This document shows, in pieces, positions 8,749 through 21,700 of a DNA stretch of 64,000 nucleotides. Source of the stretch: Hydrogenophaga sp. GTDB lineage: Bacteria > Pseudomonadota > Gammaproteobacteria > Burkholderiales > Burkholderiaceae_C. Position numbers and translations under genes: made by a program. The notes under the pieces were generated by a model. The model saw only the letters and a list, made by a program, of their open reading frames with translations, had not been told where the DNA came from and did no database searches. Within the stretch, counting starts at the first letter, position 1. Every line of letters begins with the position of its first letter. Location: NCBI RefSeq assembly GCF_025699295.1, contig NZ_JAILWB010000004.1, positions 62,001 through 126,000 of the forward strand, written 5' to 3'.

Positions 8749-10719
8749 ATGGCGATCCAAACACCCAACGAATATTCCGAAGGCTCGATCCGCGTCCTCA
8801 AGGGGCTGGAGCCGGTCAAGCAGCGCCCGGGCATGTACACCCGCACCGACAACCCGCTGCACATCATCCAGGAAGTGCTGGACAACGCGGCCGACGAGGC
8901 CCTGGCCGGGCATGGCAAGAAGATCAAGGTCACGCTGCACACTGACCATTCGGTGAGCGTGGAGGACGATGGCCGGGGCATTCCGTTCGGCCTGCACCCC
9001 GAGGAAAAGGCCCCGGTGGTCGAACTCGTGTTCACCCGGTTGCACGCGGGCGGCAAGTTCGACAAGGGCAAGGGCGGCGCCTACAGCTTCTCCGGTGGCC
9101 TGCACGGGGTGGGTGTGAGCGTGACCAATGCGCTCTCCACCCGACTGGAGGTGACCAGCTTCCGCGACGGCCAGGTGGCAAGGCTGGCGTTCTCAGGCGG
9201 GGACGTGACCGAACCCCTGGCACTGGCTCCTCGGGGCGAGGGCGACCGCAAGCAGGGCACCACCGTGCGCGCCTGGCCCGACGCGAAATACTTCGAATCC
9301 GCCACGCTGCCCATGGCCGAGCTCACCCACCTGCTGCGCAGCAAGGCGGTGCTGATGCCGGGCGTGACGGTGACGCTGGTCAACGAAAAGACGAAGGACG
9401 TGCAGACCTGGCTCTACAAGGGCGGCCTGCGCGACTACCTGCAGCAGACCCTGACCGGCGACCCGGTGATCCCGCTGTTCGAGGGCGAAGGCTTTGCCGA
9501 CAGCGGGCACGACAGCTTTGCCGAAGGCGAGGGCGCGGCCTGGTGCGTGGCCTTCACAGAAGACGGCCAGCCGGTGCGCGAGAGCTACGTCAACCTCATT
9601 CCCACCAGCGCCGGCGGCACGCACGACAGCGGCCTGCGCGACGGCCTGTTCCAGGCCGTCAAGAGCTTCATCGAACTGCACGCGCTCCTGCCCAAGGGGG
9701 TGAAGCTGCTGCCCGAGGACGTGTTCGCGCGCGCCAGCTATGTGCTCAGCGCCAAGGTGCTGGACCCGCAGTTCCAGGGCCAGATCAAGGAGCGCCTGAA
9801 CTCGCGCGACGCCGTGCGCCTGGTCGGCAGCTTCGTGCGCCCGGCGCTGGAACTCTGGCTCAACCAGCACGTGGACTACGGCCGCAAGCTCGCCGAACTC
9901 GCCATCAAGGCCGCGCAGTCGCGGCAGAAGGCGGGCCAGAAGGTCGAGAAGCGCAAGGGCTCGGGCGTGGCCGTGCTGCCGGGCAAGCTCACCGATTGCG
10001 AGAGCAAGGACCTGGCGCACAACGAGGTGTTCCTGGTCGAAGGCGATTCGGCCGGTGGCAGCGCCAAGATGGGCCGCGACAAGGAGTGCCAGGCTGTGCT
10101 GCCGCTGCGTGGCAAGGTGCTCAACACCTGGGAGGTCGAGCGCGACCGCCTGTTCGCCAACACCGAGATCCACGACATCGCGGTCGCCATCGGCGTCGAT
10201 CCGCACGGCCCGAACGACACGCCCGACCTCTCGGGCCTGCGCTACGGCAAGGTTTGCATCCTGTCCGACGCCGACGTCGACGGCTCGCACATCCAGGTGC
10301 TGCTGCTCACCCTGTTCTTCCGGCACTTTCCGAAACTCATCGAAGCCGGTCACGTGTTCGTGGCGCGCCCGCCGCTGTTTCGCGTGGACATTCCCGCGCG
10401 CGGCAAGAAGCCCGCGGCCAAGCAGTACGCGCTGGACGAAGGCGAACTGCACGCCATCCTGGACAAATGTGGCAAGGACGGCGTGGCGCCAGAGAAGTGC
10501 CAGATCAGCCGCTTCAAGGGCCTGGGCGAAATGAGCGCGGAGCAGCTGTGGGACACCACGCTCAACCCCGACACGCGCCGCCTCATGCCCGTGGTGCTCG
10601 GCGCGATCGACTTCGCCGGCACCGAGGCCCTCATCACCAAGCTCATGGGCAAGGGCGAAGCCGCCTCGCGCCGCGAGCTCATGGAGTTGCACGGCGACTC
10701 GGTGGAAATCGATATCTGA
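8749..10719 (+). CDS. parE: DNA topoisomerase IV subunit B
   Basis: GHKL/TOPRIM motifs: EVLDNAADEAL, GVGVSVTNALS, EGDSAGGSAKMGRDKECQAVLPLRGKVLN, DADVDGSHIQ. Followed by parC. Confidence 0.95.
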   Translation: MAIQTPNEYSEGSIRVLKGLEPVKQRPGMYTRTDNPLHIIQEVLDNAADEALAGHGKKIKVTLHTDHSVSVEDDGRGIPFGLHPEEKAPVVELVFTRLHAGGKFDKGKGGAYSFSGGLHGVGVSVTNALSTRLEVTSFRDGQVARLAFSGGDVTEPLALAPRGEGDRKQGTTVRAWPDAKYFESATLPMAELTHLLRSKAVLMPGVTVTLVNEKTKDVQTWLYKGGLRDYLQQTLTGDPVIPLFEGEGFADSGHDSFAEGEGAAWCVAFTEDGQPVRESYVNLIPTSAGGTHDSGLRDGLFQAVKSFIELHALLPKGVKLLPEDVFARASYVLSAKVLDPQFQGQIKERLNSRDAVRLVGSFVRPALELWLNQHVDYGRKLAELAIKAAQSRQKAGQKVEKRKGSGVAVLPGKLTDCESKDLAHNEVFLVEGDSAGGSAKMGRDKECQAVLPLRGKVLNTWEVERDRLFANTEIHDIAVAIGVDPHGPNDTPDLSGLRYGKVCILSDADVDGSHIQVLLLTLFFRHFPKLIEAGHVFVARPPLFRVDIPARGKKPAAKQYALDEGELHAILDKCGKDGVAPEKCQISRFKGLGEMSAEQLWDTTLNPDTRRLMPVVLGAIDFAGTEALITKLMGKGEAASRRELMELHGDSVEIDI

Positions 10720-10731
10720 GTTTGAACATCC

Positions 10732-13083
<2,352 letters not shown>

Positions 13084-13090
13084 GGCCGGC

Positions 13091-14191
13091 ATGGCGCGTT
13101 CGCCCACGCTGGCCGAGCTGCGCCGCTACGCAATAGCGCGCAGCCTGTTCAAACCGGTGACGTTGCCGGCGGCCATCCGCCGGCTGGGTTTCGTGCAGGC
13201 CGACCCGATGCGCGCACCCGCCCGTGCGCAGGACCTCATCCTCTTCCAGCGCGTGCGCGACTACCGCGCGGGTGACCTGGAGCGCCGCTACGAGCGACTG
13301 GCGATCGAGGAAGACGCCTTTGTCAATTACGGCTTCGTGCCGCGCGAGATGCTGGCCCTGCTGCACCCGCGCACGCCGCGCCAGCCCTGGGACGAGGCCA
13401 CGGTGCGCCGCGCGCGGGAGGTGCTGGACTTCGTGCGGGAGCGCGGCGCGGTGCATCCCCGTGAAGTGGGCGAAGTCTTTGTGCATCACGGCCGCGTGCC
13501 CGGGTACTGGGGTGGCGAGCTCAATGCGAGCACCCGCCTGCTCGAGCACATGCACCACCACGGCTGGCTGCGCGTGCGCCGCCGCGAATCCGGCACGCGG
13601 GTGTACGAAGCGATCAGGCACGCCGAACAGGACGAGAGCCCATCGGCCCGCCTGGCGCGTGCCCAGGCGCTGGTCGACGCCATCGTGGCGCTGTACGCAC
13701 CGATCCCTTCACCCAGCCTGGGCTACCTGGTGACGCTGTTGCGCTACGGGGCTCCCCATCTTTCGGTTGAAGCCCGTGCGGTGGTGAAAGCGGCCCGCGA
13801 GCGCTACGGTCATGCCGTGGTCGATGGCACCACCTGGTTCTGGCCGGCGGATGAAAACCCGGTCTCGCGCCGCCACCAGCCCGGTGAGGGCCTGCGCTTT
13901 CTCGCACCGTTCGATCCCGTCGTCTGGGACCGGCGGCGCTTCGAGATGCTGTGGGGCTGGGCCTACCGCTTCGAGGCCTACGTACCGGCCGCGAAGCGCA
14001 CCATGGGCCACTACGCGCTGCCCGTGCTGTGGGGCGAGCAGGTGGTGGGCTGGGCCAACATGCGTGTGGAACGCGGCCATCTTCGGCACCAGTTGGGATT
14101 TGCGGGAGCCCGTGCGCGGGACGCAGGATTCCAGCGGGCGCTGGACGAGGAACTGGCACGTTTCGAAATCTTCCTGGAACAGGGGAACTGA
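13091..14191 (+). CDS. Winged-helix DNA glycosylase-like protein, YcaQ/AlkX (HTH_42) family
   Basis: AIRRLGFVQADPMRAPARAQDLILFQRVRDY (QxD-type motif), LAPFDPVVWDRRRFEMLWGWAYRFEAYVPAAKR. Starts 8 bp after parC. Confidence 0.85.
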   Translation: MARSPTLAELRRYAIARSLFKPVTLPAAIRRLGFVQADPMRAPARAQDLILFQRVRDYRAGDLERRYERLAIEEDAFVNYGFVPREMLALLHPRTPRQPWDEATVRRAREVLDFVRERGAVHPREVGEVFVHHGRVPGYWGGELNASTRLLEHMHHHGWLRVRRRESGTRVYEAIRHAEQDESPSARLARAQALVDAIVALYAPIPSPSLGYLVTLLRYGAPHLSVEARAVVKAARERYGHAVVDGTTWFWPADENPVSRRHQPGEGLRFLAPFDPVVWDRRRFEMLWGWAYRFEAYVPAAKRTMGHYALPVLWGEQVVGWANMRVERGHLRHQLGFAGARARDAGFQRALDEELARFEIFLEQGN

Positions 14192-14193
14192 AG

Positions 14194-14373
14194 ATGGACA
14201 ACGGGGAATGGGCCGGGGTGGTGATCGCGGCGGTGCTGGCGGCGCTGTCCTTTGGCGTCGCGCGTTTTGCAACACGCCACTTCGCACGGCGGCGCGCCGC
14301 CCGGGAACAGGCGGCGGCCAAAGCCACGCAGAGCCGCCAGGTGCGGCGCGCGAACGAGCGCAAGAAGAAGTGA
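14194..14373 (+). CDS. Small hypothetical membrane protein (59 aa)
   Basis: MDNGEWAGVVIAAVLAALSFGVARFATRHFARRRAAREQ...: one TM segment plus a basic tail, starting 2 nt after the previous stop. Confidence 0.6.
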   Translation: MDNGEWAGVVIAAVLAALSFGVARFATRHFARRRAAREQAAAKATQSRQVRRANERKKK

Positions 14374-14430
14374 GCCGCGACACTTCAGCAAGCTTGCCGG
14401 CGCGAAGTGCCTGATCCAGAGATGCCAAGG

Positions 14431-14503
14431 GTCCGGCTCCGTCGGCCCCGGGCATCGCCGCCTTCCAAAGCGGGGGCGCGCCGAAGGCGCGCAGGAGGTT
14501 ATT
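14431..14503. repeat. Degenerate copy of the intergenic element
   Basis: CCGGCTCCGTCGGCCC...GGGGGCGCGCCGAAGGCGCGCAGGAGGTTATT, same block order as copies at 2042 and 35368. Confidence 0.35.
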
Positions 14504-14966
14504 CGATCTCCGCGATCAGCTCGATTTCCACGCAAGCGCCCATGGGCAGTTGCGCCACGCCGAACGCGCTGCGTGCGTGCGCACCCACCGGGCCGAAGAC
14601 TTCACCGATGAGTTCGCTGCAACCGTTGGTGACCAGGTGCTGCTCGGTGTAGGTGGGGGTGGAGTTGACCAGGCTGAGCACCTTGACGATGCGCTTGACG
14701 TCGTCCAGGCTCTTGCCGACGGCCAGGCAGGCTGCGGACAGCGTGCCCAGCAGATCGATGGCCACGGCGCGGGCCGCGGCCTTGCCCTCGTCGGTGGTCA
14801 TGGTCAGGCCCAGTTGGCCCACCCAGGGCTTGCCGTCCTTTCGGGCGATGTGGCCGCTGAGGAAGATCAGCTTGCCGGTCTGGACGAAGGGCACGTAGGC
14901 GGCGGCCGGCACCGAGACGGGAGGCAGCGTGATGCCGAGGCGGGACAACTGGTCGTGGACGCTCAT
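14499..14966 (-). CDS. RidA family protein
   Basis: YVPFVQTGKLIFLSGHIARKDGKPWVGQLG, ARSAFGVAQLPMGACVEIELIAEI. Confidence 0.93.
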   Translation of the reverse strand: MSVHDQLSRLGITLPPVSVPAAAYVPFVQTGKLIFLSGHIARKDGKPWVGQLGLTMTTDEGKAAARAVAIDLLGTLSAACLAVGKSLDDVKRIVKVLSLVNSTPTYTEQHLVTNGCSELIGEVFGPVGAHARSAFGVAQLPMGACVEIELIAEIE

Positions 14967-15064
14967 GAAAGACTCCTGGTAGCTGGGCGTTTCATTCTAT
15001 CGACGGCCCTTGCGATCAGGCCCTGCATGAGGGGCTTTCATGGCCCCGCAAATGAGATCGCCGC

Positions 15065-16042
15065 TCAGCTGTCTTCAGACGCCTGCAGCCGGTCCAGCTC
15101 ATCGGGTGGCGCGACCGTCACCGCCACCGCGAGCTCGTGTCCGGCGCCGCTCTGGATCACGCCCCGCATCGGGGACACGTCGGCAAAGTCGCGGCCGATG
15201 GCCAGGGTCACGTAGTCCTCGCCCGGGCTGCCCCAGCCACAGCGGTTGTTGGTGGGGTCGAAGTCGAACCACGCTCCGCTGGGCGTCGCCGCACCGTCAT
15301 CACCGTCCGCTGCGGCGCTGGCGGGCACGGGCACGTACACCGATACCCAGGCGTGCGAGGCGTCGGCCCCGATCAGGCGCGGCTGGCCCGGGGGTGGCCG
15401 CGTGAGCAGGTAGCCGCTGACATAGCGCGCCGGCAGACCCAGCGTACGCAGGCATCCCAGCATGATGTGGGCGAAGTCCTGGCACACCCCCTTGCCCTGT
15501 TCAAGTGCCTCCAGCGCAGGGGTGCTGACCTCGGTGCTTTCGCTTTCGTAGATCAGCTCGGTGTGGATGCGCTCCATGAGCGCGCGCGCGGCCACCAGCG
15601 CGGGCAGGTCGGGCGTGAACGCAGGCCGCGCAAAGGCGGCGAAACGGTCGTCGCGAGGTACGTGAGGGGACGCGAACAGGAATTCGCTGGCCGCGTCGAA
15701 CGGGGCCTTGGCGCGGTAGCGGAAGTGCTCCCGCACCCGTTCCCAGCTCATGCAGCGCCACGGAGTGCCCTCGGGCAAGGGCAATGGCGCGTGGGTCTCG
15801 ACCAGGCTGTCGGCCTCCACCGTGAGCACACTGTGGGTGGACTGCAGGGAAAAGAAGCTGCGCGTATTGCCGAAGACATCGGTGGTTTCGCTGCGCGCGG
15901 CCGGTTCGGGGGTGATGCGCAGTTCGTGCGAGATCACCCGCTGCAGCGGCGTGTCCACCGGCCGCAGGTGCGCCATGTGCTGCGCCATGTCGACGCTGCC
16001 CCGGTAGTCGTATTCGGTGCGGTGAAGGATGCGCAGGAGCAT
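15065..16042 (-). CDS. Transglutaminase-like protein
   Basis: MLLRILHRTEYDYRGSVDMAQHMAHLRP; catalytic GVCQDFAHIMLGCLRTLGLPARYVSGYL; DASHAWVSVYVP; WFDFDPTNN. Confidence 0.93.
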   Translation of the reverse strand: MLLRILHRTEYDYRGSVDMAQHMAHLRPVDTPLQRVISHELRITPEPAARSETTDVFGNTRSFFSLQSTHSVLTVEADSLVETHAPLPLPEGTPWRCMSWERVREHFRYRAKAPFDAASEFLFASPHVPRDDRFAAFARPAFTPDLPALVAARALMERIHTELIYESESTEVSTPALEALEQGKGVCQDFAHIMLGCLRTLGLPARYVSGYLLTRPPPGQPRLIGADASHAWVSVYVPVPASAAADGDDGAATPSGAWFDFDPTNNRCGWGSPGEDYVTLAIGRDFADVSPMRGVIQSGAGHELAVAVTVAPPDELDRLQASEDS

Positions 16043-16070
16043 GTTCAGTGCACGGCGTGGCGGTTCATGG

Positions 16071-18734
16071 TCAGGCGCCCAGGCTCTGGTTGCGCTGGTC
16101 GGCGTGGCTGAAATGCAGGCGTGTGATTTCGTCGGAAAGGTCCACCGCCGCGGTCTCGCAGTCGTCGAGCAGCGCGGCCAGGTCGCTCCAGGTGCGCAGG
16201 CCCTCGGCGTTGCGCTGCCAGTTGCTCAGGTCGAGCAGCACCCAGGTACCGGGGTCGGGCAGGTTGCGCGCGAGCACCGCGTCCTGCGGCGTGGCGCTGT
16301 TGGCCAGCTTGGCCAGGCGCGAGCGCAGCGTGTGTACCACCCAGGCCAGCGAGCGTGGATTGTCGCGGTCCATCACCAGCAGGTCGATCAATGCCACCAT
16401 GTCACGGCGTTGCTGGTACTGGGCATGGAATGTGATGGTGCTGTCGAACAGCGCGATAACGGCCTCGAAGCCGGTCGCGTCGTGCACGCAGCCGTGTTCC
16501 AGCGCCAGCGACAGCGCGCGCGAGAGCGCGATCAGGCGTTCGATGTGGCGGCCCATGGAGAGCAGGCGCCATCCGTCGTCGCGCACCATGCGGTCGGTCT
16601 GCGAACCGGTGATGGCCGCGAGCATTTCGCTGGCGTTCTGCAGGGCCGTCATGGCCTCGGCGGTGGCGTACTCGGCGTCGGTGGACAGTGCCGCGCAGTC
16701 GCGCGCGAAGCTCGCTTCGGTGCGCTCGATCAGGCTCCAGTGCTCCTGCGACAGGCGCTCGCGCACCTGTGCGGCGGCGGCCCTGAGCGCGCGCAGGTTG
16801 AAGCCCACGCTGTGCGACTGCTCGGCCATGGTGTCGCCGGCCTGGGGCGACAGCGCCGCGATCAGGCTGCGCGCGAACACGCGCGGCGAGAGCGTGGCCG
16901 CGGGCGCGTCAGGCAGCACCAGCGCGTTCTCGCGTGCGGTGTCGGAGAGCCAGGCCATGAGCGCGCGCGAGGTAGGTTCCTCGCCGCCCATGTGGTTCAG
17001 CACGATCTGCGCCAGCCGCACGCTGTTCTCCGCGCGCTCGGTGTAGCGACCAAGCCAGAACAGGTTTTCGGCCGCGCGGCTGGTCACGGGTTGCTTCTGC
17101 TGCGCCAGCGCCAGCGTGCTGGGGGCCGATTGCAGCAGGCTGGTGTGGTCCACCGCGCCGTCGGTGAGGACCCAGCAATCGGCGCTGCTGCCGCCGCGCT
17201 GCATGGCCGCGATGAGCTGCCCCCGCGGCGCCAGCCGCACCATGCCGCCGGGCAGCACGCGCCAGGACAGCGGGCCATCGGCCAGCGCGAACACGCGCAG
17301 CATGGCCGAACGCGGCATCAGGCGCTCGCCGCTCCAGGTGGGGGTCTGCGACAGCGGAAGCCAGGACTGCACGGTGTAGTTGTCGGGGTGGCGCGCCATG
17401 CGACCAGACCATTCGTCGAGTTCGCGCTCGCCCAGGCTCTGGCCCATCGCGGTCTCCAGTCCTGAGCGGGGGTAGGTGGGCTTGATCACGCTGTCCTTGA
17501 GCAGCGGCAACACCTCGCGCAGCGCCGCGTCCTCGCCGCACCACCAGGTGGCCAGCGAGGGCAGGGCCAGCTCCTCGCCCAGCAGGTGGCGGCTGATGGC
17601 CGGCAGGAAGCCGAGCAGCGCGCTCGACTCCAGCGGCGCCGACCCCGGGGTGTTGGCCAGCAGCAGGTTGCCCGCGCGCAGCACCTGCAGCAGGCCGGGC
17701 ACGCCCAGGCGCGAGTCCGAGCGCAGCTCCAGCGGGTCCAGCCACTCGTCGTCCAGCCGCTTGATCAGCGCGTGCACCGGCTCCAGCCCGCTGAGGGTCT
17801 TGAGGAACAGGCGCTGGTCGCGCACCGTGAGGTCGTTGCCCTCGACCAGCGTGAGGCCGAGGTAGCGCGCCAGGTAGGCGTGTTCGAAATACGTTTCGTT
17901 GTAGGGGCCTGGTGTGAGCAGCGCGATGCGCGCGCTCTCGCCTTCGGGCGCCATGCGCTTGATGCCGTCCATGAGCGCGCGGTAGCTCGCGGCCAGGCGC
18001 TGCACCTTCATGCCGGCGAAGGCCTTGGGGAACTGGCGCGAGATCGCGATGCGGTTCTCCAGCAGGTAGCCCAGGCCCGAAGGGGCTTGCGTGCGCTGAC
18101 CGACCACCCACCAGCGGCCGTCAGGCCCCTGGGCCAGGTCGAAGCCCACGATGTGCAGCCAGGTGTCACCGGGCGGGCGCATGCCCTGCATCGAACGCAG
18201 GTAACCCGGGTGGCCCTGCACCAGCGCAGCGGGCAGCAGCGCGCGTTTGAGCAGTTCGCGCTCGCCATACAGGTCGGCCATCATGGCGTTGAGCAGGCGC
18301 GTGCGCTGCAGCACGCCGGCTTCGATCTGCGCCCAGTCCTGGGTGTCGATGATCTTGGGGAAAAGGTCGAGCGCCCAGGGACGTTCCAGTCCCTTGGACG
18401 CGTGGGCGTAGACGTTGTAGGTCACGCCGTTGTCGCGGATCTGGCGCTGCAGGTTGTCGGCGCGGCGGTTCAGGTCGGCCAGGCCATCCGTGCCGATGTG
18501 ATCGAAGAAGCTGGCCCAGGTGGGCGCCAGGGCGGTGGCCTCGGGCGAACCGTCGGCACGCAACTCGTCACGGTGGCCCGGGTCGGCCGGCACGGACAGG
18601 GACAGCGCCCACTCACCCGGCGAGTCGGGGCGCAGTTCGTCAAACAGCGAGTCGGTCGGTTCTGGCGTCACGGTTCCCGAGTATGCCCGTTGGCCCCTGG
18701 GCGGCCCTGCCGTGCGCTCTTCGCCCTGTTGCAT
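16071..18734 (-). CDS. Circularly permuted ATP-grasp type 2 + alpha-E domain fusion protein
   Basis: N-terminal CP-ATP-grasp (GVTYNVYAHASKGLERPWALDLFPKII, LLTPGPYNETYFEHAYLARYLG) fused to alpha-E (AENLFWLGRYTERAENSVRLAQIVLNHMGGE). Confidence 0.9.
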   Translation of the reverse strand: MQQGEERTAGPPRGQRAYSGTVTPEPTDSLFDELRPDSPGEWALSLSVPADPGHRDELRADGSPEATALAPTWASFFDHIGTDGLADLNRRADNLQRQIRDNGVTYNVYAHASKGLERPWALDLFPKIIDTQDWAQIEAGVLQRTRLLNAMMADLYGERELLKRALLPAALVQGHPGYLRSMQGMRPPGDTWLHIVGFDLAQGPDGRWWVVGQRTQAPSGLGYLLENRIAISRQFPKAFAGMKVQRLAASYRALMDGIKRMAPEGESARIALLTPGPYNETYFEHAYLARYLGLTLVEGNDLTVRDQRLFLKTLSGLEPVHALIKRLDDEWLDPLELRSDSRLGVPGLLQVLRAGNLLLANTPGSAPLESSALLGFLPAISRHLLGEELALPSLATWWCGEDAALREVLPLLKDSVIKPTYPRSGLETAMGQSLGERELDEWSGRMARHPDNYTVQSWLPLSQTPTWSGERLMPRSAMLRVFALADGPLSWRVLPGGMVRLAPRGQLIAAMQRGGSSADCWVLTDGAVDHTSLLQSAPSTLALAQQKQPVTSRAAENLFWLGRYTERAENSVRLAQIVLNHMGGEEPTSRALMAWLSDTARENALVLPDAPAATLSPRVFARSLIAALSPQAGDTMAEQSHSVGFNLRALRAAAAQVRERLSQEHWSLIERTEASFARDCAALSTDAEYATAEAMTALQNASEMLAAITGSQTDRMVRDDGWRLLSMGRHIERLIALSRALSLALEHGCVHDATGFEAVIALFDSTITFHAQYQQRRDMVALIDLLVMDRDNPRSLAWVVHTLRSRLAKLANSATPQDAVLARNLPDPGTWVLLDLSNWQRNAEGLRTWSDLAALLDDCETAAVDLSDEITRLHFSHADQRNQSLGA

Positions 18735-18758
18735 CGTTCACACAGGGCCCGCGGGTGC

Positions 18759-21700
18759 TCAGGTCCGCAGGTCGAGCGTGAACGGAAACTCGCGCGCGCG
18801 GGTGACGGGCGCCACGTCCATGCGCCCCGGCGTGTGCCCCATCTGGAAGAAGCGTGAGAGCCGGCGGCTTTCGGCCTCGAAGGCGTTGATGGGGAAGGTG
18901 TCGTAGTTGCGCCCGCCCGGGTGGGCCACGTGGTACTGGCAGCCGCCCATGGAACGCTTGAGCCAGGTGTCGACGACGTCGAACGTGAGCGGCGCATGCG
19001 CCGGAATCGACGGGTGCAGCGCCGACGGCGGGCTCCAGGCCTTGTAGCGCACGCCGGCCACGTATTCGCCCACTGTGCCGGTGCTCTGCAGCGGCAGGGC
19101 GCGGCCGTTGCAGGTGATCACGTGGCGGTTGTCGTTGAAGCCGCTCACGCGCACCTCGACGCGCTCCAGCGACGAGTCCACGTATCGCACGGTGCCGCCC
19201 GGCGCGCCTTCCTCGCCCATGACGTGCCAGGGCTCCAGCGCGCTGCGGATGGTGAGCTCGATGCCGCGCGCGGCGACCTCGCCCACCAGCGGGAAGCGGA
19301 ATTCGAAATGCGGCTCGAACCACGCCATGTCGAAGGCGTAGCCGAAGTCGGCCAGGTCGGTGAGCACGTCCTCGAAGTCCATGCGCACGAAGGTCGGCAG
19401 CAGGTAGCGGTCGTGCAACTCTGTGCCCCAGCGTGTGAGCGGCGTGGACCAGGGTTGCTGCCAGAAGCGCGCGATCATGGCGCGCAGCAGCAGCTGTTGC
19501 GCGATGCTCATGCGGGCGTGCGGCGGCATTTCGAAGGCGCGCAGCTCCAGCAGGCCCAGGCGCCCGGTGGGGCCGTCGGGTGAGTAGAGCTTGTCGATGC
19601 AGAACTCGCTGCGGTGGGTGTTGCCGGTGACGTCGATCAGGATGTTGCGCAGCGTGCGGTCCACCATCCAGGGCGGCATGTCCTCGCCATAGGTCTTGCG
19701 GTTTTTCCCGATCTGCGCGAGCGCGATCTCCAGCTCCACCAGCTGGTCGTTGCGCGCCTCGTCCACGCGCGGCGCCTGGCTGGTCGGGCCGATGAAGAGG
19801 CCGCTGAACAGGTAGGACAGCGAGGGGTGGTTGTGCCAGTAGGCCAGCAGGCTGGCGAGCAACTCGGGCTTGCGCAGAAAGGGTGAATCGGCTGGCGTTG
19901 CACCGCCGAGCACGAAGTGGTTGCCGCCGCCGGTGCCGGTGTGGCGGCCATCGGTCATGAACTTCTCGGCGCACAGGCGCGTCTGGTGAGCGGCTTCGTA
20001 CAGGAACTCGGTGTGCTCGACCAGCTCGCGCCAGTTGTGCGCGGGGTGGATGTTGACTTCGATCACCCCCGGGTCGGGTGTGACCTGCAGCATCTTCAGG
20101 CGCGGGTCGCGCGGTGGCGGATAGCCTTCGAGCACGATGGACATGCCCAGCTTCTCCGCGGTCGCTTCCACCGCGGCGAGCAGGTCGAGGTAATCCTCGA
20201 GCTGCGCCATCGGCGGCATGAACACATAGAGGTGGCTGCTCTTGCCGCCGCCGGCCTTTTCTGCCTTGGGGCCGCTGGCACGATGGGGGTCGCGCGCTTC
20301 CACGCACAGCGCGGTGCGCGTGAGCCAGGCGGCCGATTCGCCGCGCTGCGGAAAGCGCGCGGCCAGAGCCTGCGCGGGCGCGGCGCCCGGGCCGGGTTGC
20401 CCCGGGCGCAGGCCTTCGACGGTTTCAGCATCGGAGTCGAAGTCCATGCCCTGCATGGACACCGTGCCACCTTCGGCAAAGCCGCCGCCAACCTGGTGCG
20501 GCGAGACCTGGTGCTTCACCGCCGCGCCGCGCGGCAGCGGGTCGCGCGCGGAGTGCGGGTCCTGCTCGATGTGGTACGGGTAGTCGCCCGCCGATACCCA
20601 GGGCAGGGAGTCCAGCGGCAGGCGGTAGCCCATGGGCGAGTCACCGGGAATGAGGTACATGCGCTCGTCGCGGAAGAACCAGGGACCGGTGGACCACACC
20701 GTGCCCGAGATGCGCGGGTAGCCGCTCTTGCCGTTGCTGGAGAGCGCGCCGTTCTGCCCCGAGGCCTGCAGCGGCAGCACGTAACCCACGGTGGCCTCCA
20801 GCCCCTGGCCGAACACGCGGCGCAGGCGTGCGCGTTCGAGCTCGTCGTCGAGCTTGCTGTCGAACGGGTCCACGTTCACCGGCAGGCGCCGCTCGCGCCA
20901 GAGGTAGTACCAGGTGTCCTCGTAGCCCGGGGTGATGTACTGGGTCGACAGGCCGAGCTTGCGCGCCAGCGCCTGCGTGAAGCGGCGCGCGTCGTCGCTC
21001 GTGTACCTGGCGGCATCGCGCTCGTCGGCCAGCAGCGCCGGGTTGCGCCAGATCGTGTCGCCGTCGGCGCGCCAGAACAGCGAGAGTGCCCAGCGCGGCA
21101 GCTGCTCGCCCGGGTACCACTTGCCCTGGCCCATGTGCACGAAGCCGCCTGCGCCGTATTCGGTTCGCAAGCGTCCCAGCAGTTCGGTGGCATAGCCGCG
21201 CTTGGTCGGGCCGAGGGCGTCGGTGTTCCACTCGGCGGCGTCGCGGTCGCCGGTGGCCACGTAGGTGGGCTCGCCGCCCATGGTCAGGCGCACATCGTGT
21301 TGTTCCAGATCGGCGTCGACCTGTTCGCCCAGCGCGAGCACGCCGGCCCACTGTTCGTCGGTGTAGGGCGCGGTCACGCGCGGCGATTCGTACACGCGCG
21401 TGACGCCCATGTGGTGGCTGAACTCCACCTCGCACTTGTCCATGGCGCCCTCGACCGGCGCCGCGCTGGAGGGTTGTGGCGTGCAGGCCAGTGGCACATG
21501 GCCTTCGCCGGCCAGCAGGCCGGAGGTCGGGTCCAGCCCGATCCAGCCGGCGCCGGGCAGGAACACCTCGCACCAGGCGTGCAGGTCGGTGAAGTCCTTC
21601 TCGGGGCCGTTGGGGCCGTCGACCGATTTCACGTCGGCCGTGAGCTGGATCAGGTAGCCCGAGACGAAGCGCGCGGCCAGCCCCATGTGGCGCAGGACCT

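Noticed and set aside
14474-14491. GCGCGCC-GAA-GGCGCGC hairpin downstream of RidA
   Set aside because: Not called as a stand-alone terminator: no T tract and better explained as part of the degenerate repeat element.
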